Shown here one piece after another: positions 1-7,548 of a stretch of 10,926 bases of DNA. The stretch covers positions 1 through 10,926 of the forward strand of contig CALVIQ010000047.1 in the NCBI GenBank assembly GCA_944331815.1, written 5' to 3'. Numbering within the stretch: the first letter of the stretch is position 1; the number at the start of each line of letters is the position of its first letter. Source of the stretch: an uncultured Bacilli bacterium. Its GTDB lineage: Bacteria > Bacillota_I > Bacilli_A > RF39 > UBA660. The notes beneath the pieces were generated by a model, which had not been told where the DNA came from, searched no databases, and worked only from the letters and a program-made list of their open reading frames with translations. The position numbers and the translations under genes were made by a program.

Positions 1-79
1 CACTAATAATATCTTGATTACTCCATCCGCCTCTATATTTTCCATCATCCTTACCATGTCTTATAAATATAAATTTCAT
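1..79 (-). CDS. Histidine phosphatase superfamily protein, N-terminal fragment
   Basis: Only the first 26 codons are in the window; the gene continues beyond base 1. The reading starts MKFIFIRHGKDD and goes on KYRGGWSNQDIIS. The RHG triad right after a short hydrophobic beta strand is the hallmark of the histidine phosphatase (phosphoglycerate mutase-like) superfamily, in which the His is phosphorylated during catalysis; the following Y-R-G-G-W-S stretch also fits this family. The start is set by a perfect AGGAGG five bases upstream, which overlaps the stop codon of the preceding A-C gene, so the two are almost certainly co-translated. Members act on small phosphometabolites such as phosphosugars, nucleotide monophosphates or cobalamin and cofactor intermediates. 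In this operon it could remove a phosphate added by one of the kinases. The substrate cannot be judged from 26 residues. Confidence 0.8.
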   Translation of the reverse strand, partial: MKFIFIRHGKDDGKYRGGWSNQDIIS

Positions 80-84
80 TGTTT

Positions 85-90
85 CCTCCT
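85..90 (-). promoter_or_regulatory. Ribosome binding site of the histidine phosphatase gene
   Basis: AGGAGG on the minus strand lies five bases before the ATG at 79. It overlaps the TAG stop (89-91) of the upstream A-C gene. This fixes the start of the truncated gene and links its translation to the preceding one. Confidence 0.85.
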
Positions 91-2617
91 AAATATTCTT
101 CATATTTTCTTCAAAATCATTAATAAATTTAATAAATTTTTTGCTACTTAATATATTTTTTGATGATATATATATATCAACTTTCTCACTATCAATATTA
201 AATTTAAAATTAATTGGCGAATTATTATTCTCATATACATAATCACCCATATCAACATATACATCGTTTTTTTGTAACATATTATTTAATTCATTCATAT
301 TATTTATTATCAACAAAAATTCATAAGCATTGTTTTCATTATATTTAAAAAAATAGTGTTTTTTATTTAAAATACATTTTTTTATAAATTTATCAATGTC
401 TTTTAAATCATCATGTTCATATTCTTGATGAACAATATTAATAAAATTACCTATAGACAAACTATTAGTAAAATTTCTATTTGAGTTTATAATTCCAAAT
501 TTAATGTTTTCCTTAGTATAATTCATTAAATTTTTACAAAAAACATACTGTATAACTTCACTTATTTTTATTCCATTTTTTTGAGCAAATAAATCAATTT
601 GTTTACGAGAAATTTTAAAATTTCTCCTAACTTCTTTTCCTCCAAAATCTCTTGAAAAAAGTTTCTTTATATCAAAATATTCCTCTGTAATATTTAATTT
701 GCTGTTTAGTAATTCTATATCGTTTATAAAGCTATTATATAATCCATAATTAACTTTTTTATTATTTAATTTATCTATGATTATACTTATTAAAATATTA
801 ATTGATTCACCGTCAATTATACAATTATGATAATCAAGAATGATTTTATTATCATTTACATCAACTTTGATCAAATTATCTTTTTCATTTATAAACACGT
901 ATTTGCCTTTTATCCTTTTAATACCAATTTTAAAAACATCTAAATTATTTTTTAAATCATCTAATATTTTATTCAAAATTGAATTATTACTTTTTGGCAC
1001 ATATAAAACAATCTGTTCATAAAAATTTGAAGATTCTGGATAAAAAGTTTTATGTTTATACATTAATTCTTGCATTATCCATATTTCATGATTTTCAAAT
1101 TTTATCTTTTGTATGGCTTCTCTTTTTTCAAATTTTTCTTCTAATTCAACCATTAGTTTTACTATATCATATGAAGATAAACTATTTTTTTGGTTACATG
1201 GATTAATGTTGCTACTATAATCTTCAATTAATTTTTTTCTATCAATTTTTTTATTATTTGTTAGGGGAAATTCATTCACTCTAACAAATCTATTTGGGAT
1301 CATATAACTTGGTAATTTTTTTGATATGAAATCTATTATTTCAGTATCAGAAACTGGTTTTTTTTCAATAATGAAACAAATAAGATTTTTCAATTCTTGG
1401 TCATATATTACAACAGTATTAAAAACTTTATTATAACTAGATACAACATTTTCTACCTCGCCTAATTCAATTCTATGACCACTTATTTTAACTTGATGAT
1501 CACATCTACAAATATAATAATACTTATCATCAATTAATTTGACAATATCACCGGTCTTATAATATCTAATCCCATCTATTATTTCAAACTTTTCATCAGT
1601 AAGTTTTTTATTATATAAGTACCCCTCTGCTAAACCAATTCCACCAATATACAATTCACCTTCCTGATCAATTTGTCCATTATTTATCACTTTGAAAATA
1701 GTGTTTTTTATTGGCTCTCCAATATGAATATCATTAGAATCATTAAGCTTACAACATGAAGACCAAATAGTTGTCTCTGTTGGTCCATACACATTCCATA
1801 CATTATTAGAAATTCTCAGTAAATTTTCTGCAAGTTGTTTTGATAAGGCTTCTCCACCACAAATTATTTTTAAATGGTTGGGATTTGACCAATTTGAATC
1901 AATAAGCATTTTCCAAGTAACTGGAGTTGCTTGCATAAAGGTTATATCATATTTTTCAATTATTTTAGCAAGATAATATGGATCAATTTGGCACCTAGAA
2001 GGAGCAATTACAACAGTACCACCAACACAAAGTGGTAATAACAATTCTAGAATTGATATATCAAATGATATTGTTGTTATTGCTAAAAAATTATCGTTTT
2101 GCTTAATTTTAAATATATCAACAAATGATGATAGCAAATTATTCAAACTATCATATTTTAATAATACACCTTTGGGATTTCCAGTAGAACCAGATGTATA
2201 TATAACATACGAATGAAAAGGAGTTGATATTTTATATTCATTCAATTTATATAAATTATTAATATTAATTATATTAATCCTATCATATTTAAAATTTAAT
2301 TCTGTTGTTACAATACTATTAATTCTCGAATTTTTTAAAATATATTCAATTCTTTCCTTCGGAAAATCTATATCAATAGGCAAAAACGCACAACCATATT
2401 TTAATATACCTATAATTGAAATTAATATCTTTTCATTTCTAGGCATCATTATTCCAACAATATCGCCTTTTTTTATGTTATTTTTTTCTAATAAAAGGCA
2501 AATATAATTACTTAATTCATCAAGTTCTTTATACGAATACACTAAATCTTGAAAACGTAAAGCTATTTTGTCACTAAAATTTATTGAATTTTTTTTGAAT
2601 AATTTTAAAAAATCCAT
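89..2617 (-). CDS. NRPS-like protein: adenylation domain (predicted glycine) plus divergent condensation domain
   Basis: An 842-residue protein. Residues 1 to about 465 are a full amino acid adenylation domain: TSGSTGNPKG at 141-150, FDIS at 185-188, YGPTE at 277-281, GELYIGG near 320-326, YKTGD at 353-357, the RCDHQVKISGHRIELGEVE block at 371-389 and NNKKIDR at 454-460. Aligned by eye to GrsA, the pocket residues are D186, I187, L190, Q229, I252, G254, V276, I284, W285 and K457, very close to the classical glycine code. Residues from about 505 to the end resemble a condensation domain, with the core motif at 597-603 reading HNCIIDG and a late SIGNFINI motif at 721-728. The first His is kept but the usual catalytic second His is Asn598. 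There is no carrier domain between A and C, so the separate carrier protein at 7545-7805 probably supplies it. Start ATG follows GGTGGTG by six bases, 17 nt after the upstream stop. The glycine assignment is a manual prediction. Confidence 0.88.
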   Translation of the reverse strand: MDFLKLFKKNSINFSDKIALRFQDLVYSYKELDELSNYICLLLEKNNIKKGDIVGIMMPRNEKILISIIGILKYGCAFLPIDIDFPKERIEYILKNSRINSIVTTELNFKYDRINIININNLYKLNEYKISTPFHSYVIYTSGSTGNPKGVLLKYDSLNNLLSSFVDIFKIKQNDNFLAITTISFDISILELLLPLCVGGTVVIAPSRCQIDPYYLAKIIEKYDITFMQATPVTWKMLIDSNWSNPNHLKIICGGEALSKQLAENLLRISNNVWNVYGPTETTIWSSCCKLNDSNDIHIGEPIKNTIFKVINNGQIDQEGELYIGGIGLAEGYLYNKKLTDEKFEIIDGIRYYKTGDIVKLIDDKYYYICRCDHQVKISGHRIELGEVENVVSSYNKVFNTVVIYDQELKNLICFIIEKKPVSDTEIIDFISKKLPSYMIPNRFVRVNEFPLTNNKKIDRKKLIEDYSSNINPCNQKNSLSSYDIVKLMVELEEKFEKREAIQKIKFENHEIWIMQELMYKHKTFYPESSNFYEQIVLYVPKSNNSILNKILDDLKNNLDVFKIGIKRIKGKYVFINEKDNLIKVDVNDNKIILDYHNCIIDGESINILISIIIDKLNNKKVNYGLYNSFINDIELLNSKLNITEEYFDIKKLFSRDFGGKEVRRNFKISRKQIDLFAQKNGIKISEVIQYVFCKNLMNYTKENIKFGIINSNRNFTNSLSIGNFINIVHQEYEHDDLKDIDKFIKKCILNKKHYFFKYNENNAYEFLLIINNMNELNNMLQKNDVYVDMGDYVYENNNSPINFKFNIDSEKVDIYISSKNILSSKKFIKFINDFEENMKNI

Positions 2618-2623
2618 CTAGTT

Positions 2624-2630
2624 CACCACC
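2624..2630 (-). promoter_or_regulatory. Ribosome binding site of the A-C gene
   Basis: GGTGGTG on the minus strand, six bases before the ATG at 2617, in the 17-nt gap after the PPDK-like gene. It is weaker than the AGGAGG sites elsewhere in the operon but supports the chosen start. Confidence 0.6.
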
Positions 2631-2634
2631 AATA

Positions 2635-4053
2635 TTAATTTATAATTTTACCATCATCAGAATTATATTGATTTATAATATCTAAAAAAAGTTTAGTTTT
2701 TTTTGTTTGTTTAAGATTACTCAAATTTTTTTTACTTTTTTTTATGTCAATATAATTTGAATCTAATAATTCTAGTCTTCCATTTGATCCATCTATTTTA
2801 TATAAAGATCCAATTGATATTTCACTTTTATCAACTGCACCAATAGCTGGAATTCCCAACTCCCTTGCAATTATTGCACTATGTGATAATGGAGACTTAG
2901 ATTCTAAAATACATCCGACTGCTTTACTTGTAGCAAGTAAAACAGGTCCACTTAAATTTTTTGCAACAATAATCGAATTATCTGGAAAATTTTTAGCATC
3001 TGTCTCAGTTTCAACTAAATAAGCATATCCAGTAGCCTCACCGCTTACTAAAGGTAAATAATTATAATCTTTTTTTGAACATAATGAAACTTTTCTTGTT
3101 AAATCCCTACATTGAAAAATAAATATCTCATTGTCTTTAATTCCCCATTCAATATCATAATTAGGAATATTTAATTTTAAACTTACATCCTGAAATGTAT
3201 CAAGTAATCTTTTTATCATTTCATTACTTAAAGATATAGTATTAATCATTTTAGGATTTAATAAAGCTTTGATATAAGTATCTTTATTATTAAAATTATC
3301 CACAATCAACTCATTTTCATTATCAGCAAAAAAACATATTTTTTCACCTTTTCTTGGATTAGCTTTTGTAAACAATGGCAAATTAATTATATTTTTTGTA
3401 TTCTCATATTCAAGAATTTCGTAATTATTATTAATTTTCCATGAATCAAAACCAGTTTCTCCATCAACTATAGACTTTGCCATTCCAAATGTTGAATTTA
3501 AAATAATCTCATTTTCATAACGAAATGCAACACCAGATACATCTGTAATTATAAATTCTTGTATAATTATAGAACAAGGAATGATCTTTTGAATTTTTGA
3601 GTTTTTCGAATAATTTCGTATTCCTGATGTAAAACAATCTCTCCAACAACGAAAAATTGCATTTGTTATATTTATTGAATTTGATAAGTTTAACTCTGTT
3701 TGAAACAAACCTGAAAAACTATAATTCTTTCCATCTTCATAGACATGTGAACTTCTAACTGCAAATCTCTTAATATCTTTGTTTTTTTCTTTTAATCCTA
3801 CAATTTCTAATAAAACTTCATTATAAACACTTTGTGGAACATTATTTAAAAAATCATAAATTTTTTTATAATCATTTTGTTTCTTATTTAAATCTATTTC
3901 TAACTCTTTTTTTATAATTTTAATTAAATACTTATAATTAATTACCCACGATTTAGGAGTTCTTATATTGCTTTTCAACAATGTTACTATATTATTTGCT
4001 TTATTACCATTATTTAATTTAGTTTCATCAAAACTAGTTATTATCTTACTCAT
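2635..4053 (-). CDS. Short PPDK/PEP-synthase-like phosphotransferase (ATP-grasp plus swivelling His domain)
   Basis: A 472-residue protein of the PEP-utilising enzyme superfamily. The N-terminal ATP-binding domain (about 1-320) shows the GNKANNI segment at 16-22, the FAVRSS...ED...SFSG block at 97-115, IIIQEF...SGVAF at 162-177, TFGMAKSIVDGETGFDSW at 188-205 and the closing IEWGIKDNEIFIFQCRDLT segment at 301-319. The C-terminal swivelling domain (about 335-430) carries SPLSHSAIIARELGIPAIG, placing the predicted phospho-accepting His at 391. Enzymes of this type split ATP into AMP and Pi through a phosphohistidine and pass the phosphate to pyruvate, rifampin or glutamine. PEP synthase and rifampin phosphotransferase are roughly 800-870 residues; here the whole middle or C-terminal acceptor domain is absent. 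The acceptor site may come from another protein, possibly the helical product of 5880-6821. Start ATG overlaps the previous stop as ATGA, without a visible Shine-Dalgarno. The tail after 435 is Lys/Asn-rich. Family certain; acceptor unknown. Confidence 0.9.
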   Translation of the reverse strand: MSKIITSFDETKLNNGNKANNIVTLLKSNIRTPKSWVINYKYLIKIIKKELEIDLNKKQNDYKKIYDFLNNVPQSVYNEVLLEIVGLKEKNKDIKRFAVRSSHVYEDGKNYSFSGLFQTELNLSNSINITNAIFRCWRDCFTSGIRNYSKNSKIQKIIPCSIIIQEFIITDVSGVAFRYENEIILNSTFGMAKSIVDGETGFDSWKINNNYEILEYENTKNIINLPLFTKANPRKGEKICFFADNENELIVDNFNNKDTYIKALLNPKMINTISLSNEMIKRLLDTFQDVSLKLNIPNYDIEWGIKDNEIFIFQCRDLTRKVSLCSKKDYNYLPLVSGEATGYAYLVETETDAKNFPDNSIIVAKNLSGPVLLATSKAVGCILESKSPLSHSAIIARELGIPAIGAVDKSEISIGSLYKIDGSNGRLELLDSNYIDIKKSKKNLSNLKQTKKTKLFLDIINQYNSDDGKIIN

Positions 4054-4739
4054 TTTTTTAGAACCATTTTTTTACTTGAATCTTTTTTAGAATGAGAATT
4101 ATTAGTTTTATTAATTGTGTCATATGCAATTGTCTCTATTTCTTTAAGAAATTCGTCGTATGTAACATTTGAAGAATTATCCACAACATAATCTGCAATA
4201 TCGTAACAATCAGATGCATTATGTTTTTCTTTAAAAATATCTTTTCTTTTTACTCGTTCAATCATTTCATCTAATGTTACAAATTCTGTTCCTTCAGTTT
4301 TTGCTTTTTCATTTACTTTTAACATTTCTCTATAAGCTCTACTTTCTATAGGTGCTTCTATATATATATTAGAACATTTGTCACCAAGTTCTCTTTTTAA
4401 AAATGCGCCAAGTGGAGCTCTATATAAACTTTCTATTGAAGCTTTAGTAATATTCTCAGATTTCATATGTTCAATTAATCTAAATAGAAACTCTTTAAAT
4501 GCATCTTCTTGATTCTCATATAATTTAACAAAGTGTTCATCTTTCATTCCATCTGATAAATCATATCCTCTTTCTTCCATCATTTCTCTTTCAATCTTAA
4601 TTATTTTTACTCTTTTTATTCCCATTTTTTCAAATTTTTTTCCAGCAGATGTTTTACCACATTCACTTAATCCTCCTAATGTAAATAAAGCTTCCACATA
4701 TTCTAAATTATTTAAATATTGTTTTTCTGTAAATATCAT
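4050..4739 (-). CDS. P-loop kinase, dephospho-CoA/adenylate-kinase-like, substrate unknown
   Basis: A 229-residue P-loop protein. A Walker A motif, GLSECGKT, lies at residues 23-30 after a short hydrophobic strand. The region around 165-200 (KRKDIFKEKHNASDCYDIADYVVDNSSN) resembles the tail of dephospho-CoA-kinase-type enzymes, where an ADYVIDN-like strand is followed by a helix. Most of the body is charged helix, so it is cytosolic. The last 20 residues (about 210-229) form a Lys/Ser/Asn-rich tail that looks disordered. The start is fixed by AGGAGG seven bases upstream, two bases after the previous stop; the end overlaps the PPDK-like start by four bases. Compared with the neighbours this protein has fewer Asn and Ile and more Glu and Ala. 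It probably phosphorylates a small molecule in this pathway; nothing in the sequence identifies which one. A regulatory NTPase is an alternative. Confidence 0.72.
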   Translation of the reverse strand: MIFTEKQYLNNLEYVEALFTLGGLSECGKTSAGKKFEKMGIKRVKIIKIEREMMEERGYDLSDGMKDEHFVKLYENQEDAFKEFLFRLIEHMKSENITKASIESLYRAPLGAFLKRELGDKCSNIYIEAPIESRAYREMLKVNEKAKTEGTEFVTLDEMIERVKRKDIFKEKHNASDCYDIADYVVDNSSNVTYDEFLKEIETIAYDTINKTNNSHSKKDSSKKMVLKK

Positions 4740-4741
4740 AA

Positions 4742-5866
4742 TTATACCTCCTTAAATTCACTTACAAACAATTCTTTTCTATTTTTCGAAACCAATCTTT
4801 CCATCATAGTTCCTTTAAAATATCTTGTGTTTCCCTTTTCATCTTTTGCAGAATTTAAATATTCTTTATTATTTTTTACAAACTCATCTCCTTTTAATTT
4901 TTCTATCATTTTACTGTTAAATATAGAATCGGTATGATATAGTGTCCAAAAAATTGGTTTTTCGATATTATACTTTTTCATTAATTTAGGCAATTCATCT
5001 AAAATGATATCTTCAAATTTATTAAAATATCGATAAACATCGCCAAATTTAACTAAATTAACATCATTATTCCATCTACTTAAAAATTCAACCATAGCAT
5101 GTTTATACAAATGTAATATTATATATATAAAATGATGTGTTATATCTAATGATGATACTTCATTTTCTGAATCATCTATTGTTAATTCAATATTTTTTAT
5201 AAATGCATTATTAACATCAACATCATATTCACAACAACTCCATGTGAATGATGTGACAAATCCAACCGAAACATATTTTATAATATCATTTTTTATTTCA
5301 ATTACATGTTCAGGTATTTTATCTTTAGCCATTAGAAACCTTAAATATTCCTCTCTGCTCATTTTTCTTATCTCATTCGTTTTCCAATCTACGGTTCCAA
5401 CATCAAAGCCTATTTCCTTAAGAGCATCCCCTATTACTATTTTATTTTCAGGCAAAGTCATAAAATCAGCATCTGATAAAAATCTATAACCTTTATCATC
5501 GTATAGTAATTTATCTAAAATTACTCCTTTTGTGGCAGCATATTTTATATTTTTCTTTTTTAATATTTTATCAATATTATGAACTTGTTCTTTTATTTTT
5601 TCTGTTTTTAACTTATTTATGTCATAACATATCTTAAAATATTGATTAATAAATGGTGGAATTAGATTGAATAAATCTTCATCATTCAAGAAGAAATAAC
5701 TTACCATCGGAAAAATTTTGTGAGACATTGCCTGTTCAATTAATTCCCCCCACTGAATAGAATTATTCAAGGCTAATTTTTTAACTAATTCCAAATCACC
5801 TTTAACTATATTAACAAGTATTAACCACTCTACGCCATATTTTTTTAAATCACTTTTCTTATACAT
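4742..5866 (-). CDS. PF14907-type nucleotidyltransferase-like protein
   Basis: A 374-residue protein that matches the uncharacterised nucleotidyltransferase family often labelled NTP_transf_5. The diagnostic block is at residues 113-136: TKGVILDKLLYDDKGYRFLSDADF, with a KG pair, an Arg at 128 and the Asp132-x-Asp134 pair expected to bind metal. It is preceded by a helical N-terminal half (about 1-105) and followed by a His-containing helix (HHFIYIILHLYKHA, 244-257), both typical of the family. No signal peptide or membrane segment is evident. Family members are found in Firmicute natural-product clusters, including lasso peptide loci next to a tailoring kinase, which suits this setting, but their reaction is generally not established. 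Start ATG follows AGGAGG by six bases, 13 nt after the previous stop. A nucleotidyl-transfer role here is a family-based inference. Confidence 0.8.
   Translation of the reverse strand: MYKKSDLKKYGVEWLILVNIVKGDLELVKKLALNNSIQWGELIEQAMSHKIFPMVSYFFLNDEDLFNLIPPFINQYFKICYDINKLKTEKIKEQVHNIDKILKKKNIKYAATKGVILDKLLYDDKGYRFLSDADFMTLPENKIVIGDALKEIGFDVGTVDWKTNEIRKMSREEYLRFLMAKDKIPEHVIEIKNDIIKYVSVGFVTSFTWSCCEYDVDVNNAFIKNIELTIDDSENEVSSLDITHHFIYIILHLYKHAMVEFLSRWNNDVNLVKFGDVYRYFNKFEDIILDELPKLMKKYNIEKPIFWTLYHTDSIFNSKMIEKLKGDEFVKNNKEYLNSAKDEKGNTRYFKGTMMERLVSKNRKELFVSEFKEV
4747..4752 (-). promoter_or_regulatory. Ribosome binding site of the P-loop kinase gene
   Basis: AGGAGG on the minus strand, seven bases before the ATG at 4739. 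It is embedded in the last codons of the upstream nucleotidyltransferase-like gene, which makes translational coupling likely. Confidence 0.85.
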
Positions 5867-5872
5867 AAATTG

Positions 5873-5878
5873 CCTCCT
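5873..5878 (-). promoter_or_regulatory. Ribosome binding site of the PF14907-type gene
   Basis: AGGAGG on the minus strand, six bases before the ATG at 5866, in the 13-nt gap after the helical protein gene. It fixes that start. Confidence 0.85.
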
Positions 5879-5879
5879 T

Positions 5880-6821
5880 TTATAAAGAATATATTAACTC
5901 ATTTATAGAACTTCGTCCAATATCTATATCAATATTGTTAAAAACTAGTCCTATTAATAGTAACAATTTGCATTCAATCATGTGTCTTTTTTCTTCTTCT
6001 GATACTATTATCGATAAAAAACTATACTTCTCAATTTCATTTTCATCAATACGTTCTACGAAATCAAAAGCCCTTTTTAAACACATTTCACGATTTACAT
6101 CTATTTGATTTAATTCATTTTCAAGTTCTTCTATAGTATATTTTTTTGCAGTTCTTTTTAATTCTCTTTCTAAATATGATTTACTTAAATATTTATCTAT
6201 ATCAAATATCCACTTTTCAAATTCCTCATAAAAAACATATTTATCAAAATACTCTGAATAATCCTTTTCAGTTATTATACCTTTTGCAAGTTTTATTGCT
6301 AACTCAAGTTTATTTTTTCTTAATTGAATACGATGAGGCTCAAACGAACAAACCATTATATTTTCAATCGATGATGATATATTTTTATTTTTTATTTCAA
6401 GATTATATTTTTCTATAGGCAAAAACATATTAAAAATTGCAAACGAATCAACTTCTGACATAAGATCTAACATTTTTTTTAATTCTCGGGATGTGATTTT
6501 ATTTTTCTTAAAACAATTATCCACATAATTTGAAAAATAATCTAATTTAGAAATGATTGTATTAGTTACCTTATTTATATTCTTACCTTCATATACTTGC
6601 ATTAAATCATTTAAAAATGAAGTCCATTCACTAATATCAATTTTTATATAATCATCAATTATTTCATATTTATTAAATTTTTTCTTATTGAAAATAGCTT
6701 TTGGTAAACAGATAATCGAATTAAAATAAACTTCCTGCAAAAATCTTATTGGAATATCACAATAGATTTTAACAAAACAAGGAGTGTATTTTATTCTTCT
6801 AAGCAAAAAAGTATCATTCAT
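5880..6821 (-). CDS. Uncharacterised helical protein, possible detached middle domain of a PEP-utilising enzyme
   Basis: I do not recognise this 313-residue protein with confidence. It is mostly charged alpha helix with no signal peptide, no clear membrane segment and no P-loop or metal-binding motif. Its last 45 residues contain SEEEKRHMIECKLLLLIG at 274-291 and IDIGRSSINEL at 299-309. To my eye this resembles the helix and the D-x-F-x-L-x-x-x-E-L segment that sits directly before the swivelling His domain in rifampin-phosphotransferase-like enzymes. That is exactly the part missing from the 472-residue PPDK-like protein in the same operon, so it may supply the acceptor-binding region in trans. 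This is a hypothesis from a weak match. I chose the ATG at 6821, six bases after AGGTG, over an in-frame GTG at 6830 that has no binding site; it overlaps the upstream stop by eight bases. Confidence 0.75.
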   Translation of the reverse strand: MNDTFLLRRIKYTPCFVKIYCDIPIRFLQEVYFNSIICLPKAIFNKKKFNKYEIIDDYIKIDISEWTSFLNDLMQVYEGKNINKVTNTIISKLDYFSNYVDNCFKKNKITSRELKKMLDLMSEVDSFAIFNMFLPIEKYNLEIKNKNISSSIENIMVCSFEPHRIQLRKNKLELAIKLAKGIITEKDYSEYFDKYVFYEEFEKWIFDIDKYLSKSYLERELKRTAKKYTIEELENELNQIDVNREMCLKRAFDFVERIDENEIEKYSFLSIIVSEEEKRHMIECKLLLLIGLVFNNIDIDIGRSSINELIYSL

Positions 6822-7548
6822 ATAACTCACCTATTTTATCATCTATAATATTCATTATATCATTATTAACTTCATTTTTATCCTTTGTTCCATCAATTAT
6901 AAATTTGGAATTATAATCATCTATAAATATTTTTCTCATTTTTTTCTGATGTTCAATAAAATTATTTTCGTATAATTTACTATTATATTCGAATCTTAAA
7001 CTATCATCTCCCATTTCACATCCACACTCCCAAAATGATAATATTTTATTGTCTTTTTTCTTCCTTTCTAAGCATATATTGGGTGGAACATCAATAAATA
7101 TACTTATATCAGGTTTCCTATATATAGATAAAATATTATCTAACCATTCTTTATCTATATTCTTAACTAATGCCTTTGATCTTATAGTATCTATATATCT
7201 ATCAAGAACAACTATATATCCTTCACTTAATTTTTTTGCAACTTCATAATTATAAAAATTGGTCAACCCCATCAAATACATAAATGTAAATGTATATTCA
7301 TCACAATTTTCATATTTTGTTCGTAATAGAATATCTCTAATATATTCTGAATGAATAAAATTTCCAAAATATATCTTTGAATACTTATCTTTCAATTTTT
7401 CCTCAATCATTTTTAATTGAGAACTTTTACCACTACCATCTAATCCCTCGATTTCAATAAGTAATCCTTTTTTTTCTTTTAAATTTGATTCAACATGACA
7501 TTTGCCTGGATATGGATATTTGAATTCACCTAATTTAGGAATATTCAT
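6814..7548 (-). CDS. Thymidylate-kinase-like P-loop kinase
   Basis: A 244-residue protein with the layout of the thymidylate kinase family: Walker A GLDGSGKS at 35-42 after the LLIEIE strand, the DRY triad at 116-118 after a YIVVL strand, the FIDVPP strand at 151-156, and a basic lid start ERKKKD at 161-166. It is slightly longer than the usual 205-215 residues because of an N-terminal extension of about 28 residues (MNIPKLGEFKYPYPGKCHVE onward). Family members phosphorylate dTMP. In this operon, next to a second TMK-like domain, a carrier protein and an NRPS-like gene, a dedicated substrate or supply of a nucleotide precursor is more likely than housekeeping dTTP synthesis. Start ATG overlaps the carrier protein stop as ATGA, with AGGAG nine bases upstream. 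Fold certain; substrate inferred. Confidence 0.85.
   Translation of the reverse strand: MNIPKLGEFKYPYPGKCHVESNLKEKKGLLIEIEGLDGSGKSSQLKMIEEKLKDKYSKIYFGNFIHSEYIRDILLRTKYENCDEYTFTFMYLMGLTNFYNYEVAKKLSEGYIVVLDRYIDTIRSKALVKNIDKEWLDNILSIYRKPDISIFIDVPPNICLERKKKDNKILSFWECGCEMGDDSLRFEYNSKLYENNFIEHQKKMRKIFIDDYNSKFIIDGTKDKNEVNNDIMNIIDDKIGELYE
6828..6832 (-). promoter_or_regulatory. Ribosome binding site deciding the start of the helical protein
   Basis: AGGTG on the minus strand lies six bases before the ATG at 6821 and inside the last codons of the thymidylate-kinase-like gene. It includes the in-frame GTG at 6828-6830, so it favours the ATG as the real start. Confidence 0.6.

Noticed and set aside
1115..1200. 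Possible carrier-domain remnant between the A and C domains (NSL...LEEKFE, residues 478-497)
   Set aside because: The short match resembles the helix after the carrier Ser, but there is no room for the preceding helix and the spacing is off by two residues. Chance similarity in a Glu/Lys-rich linker is as likely.
840..1206. Open frames of 60 and 75 codons on the plus strand
   Set aside because: They lie opposite the A-C gene, lack ribosome binding sites and give Phe/Leu/Ile-rich translations typical of the antisense of AT-rich genes.
6814..7548. Housekeeping thymidylate kinase (tmk)
   Set aside because: The N-terminal extension and the biosynthetic neighbourhood argue against the housekeeping gene, so no symbol was given, although the fold is the same.
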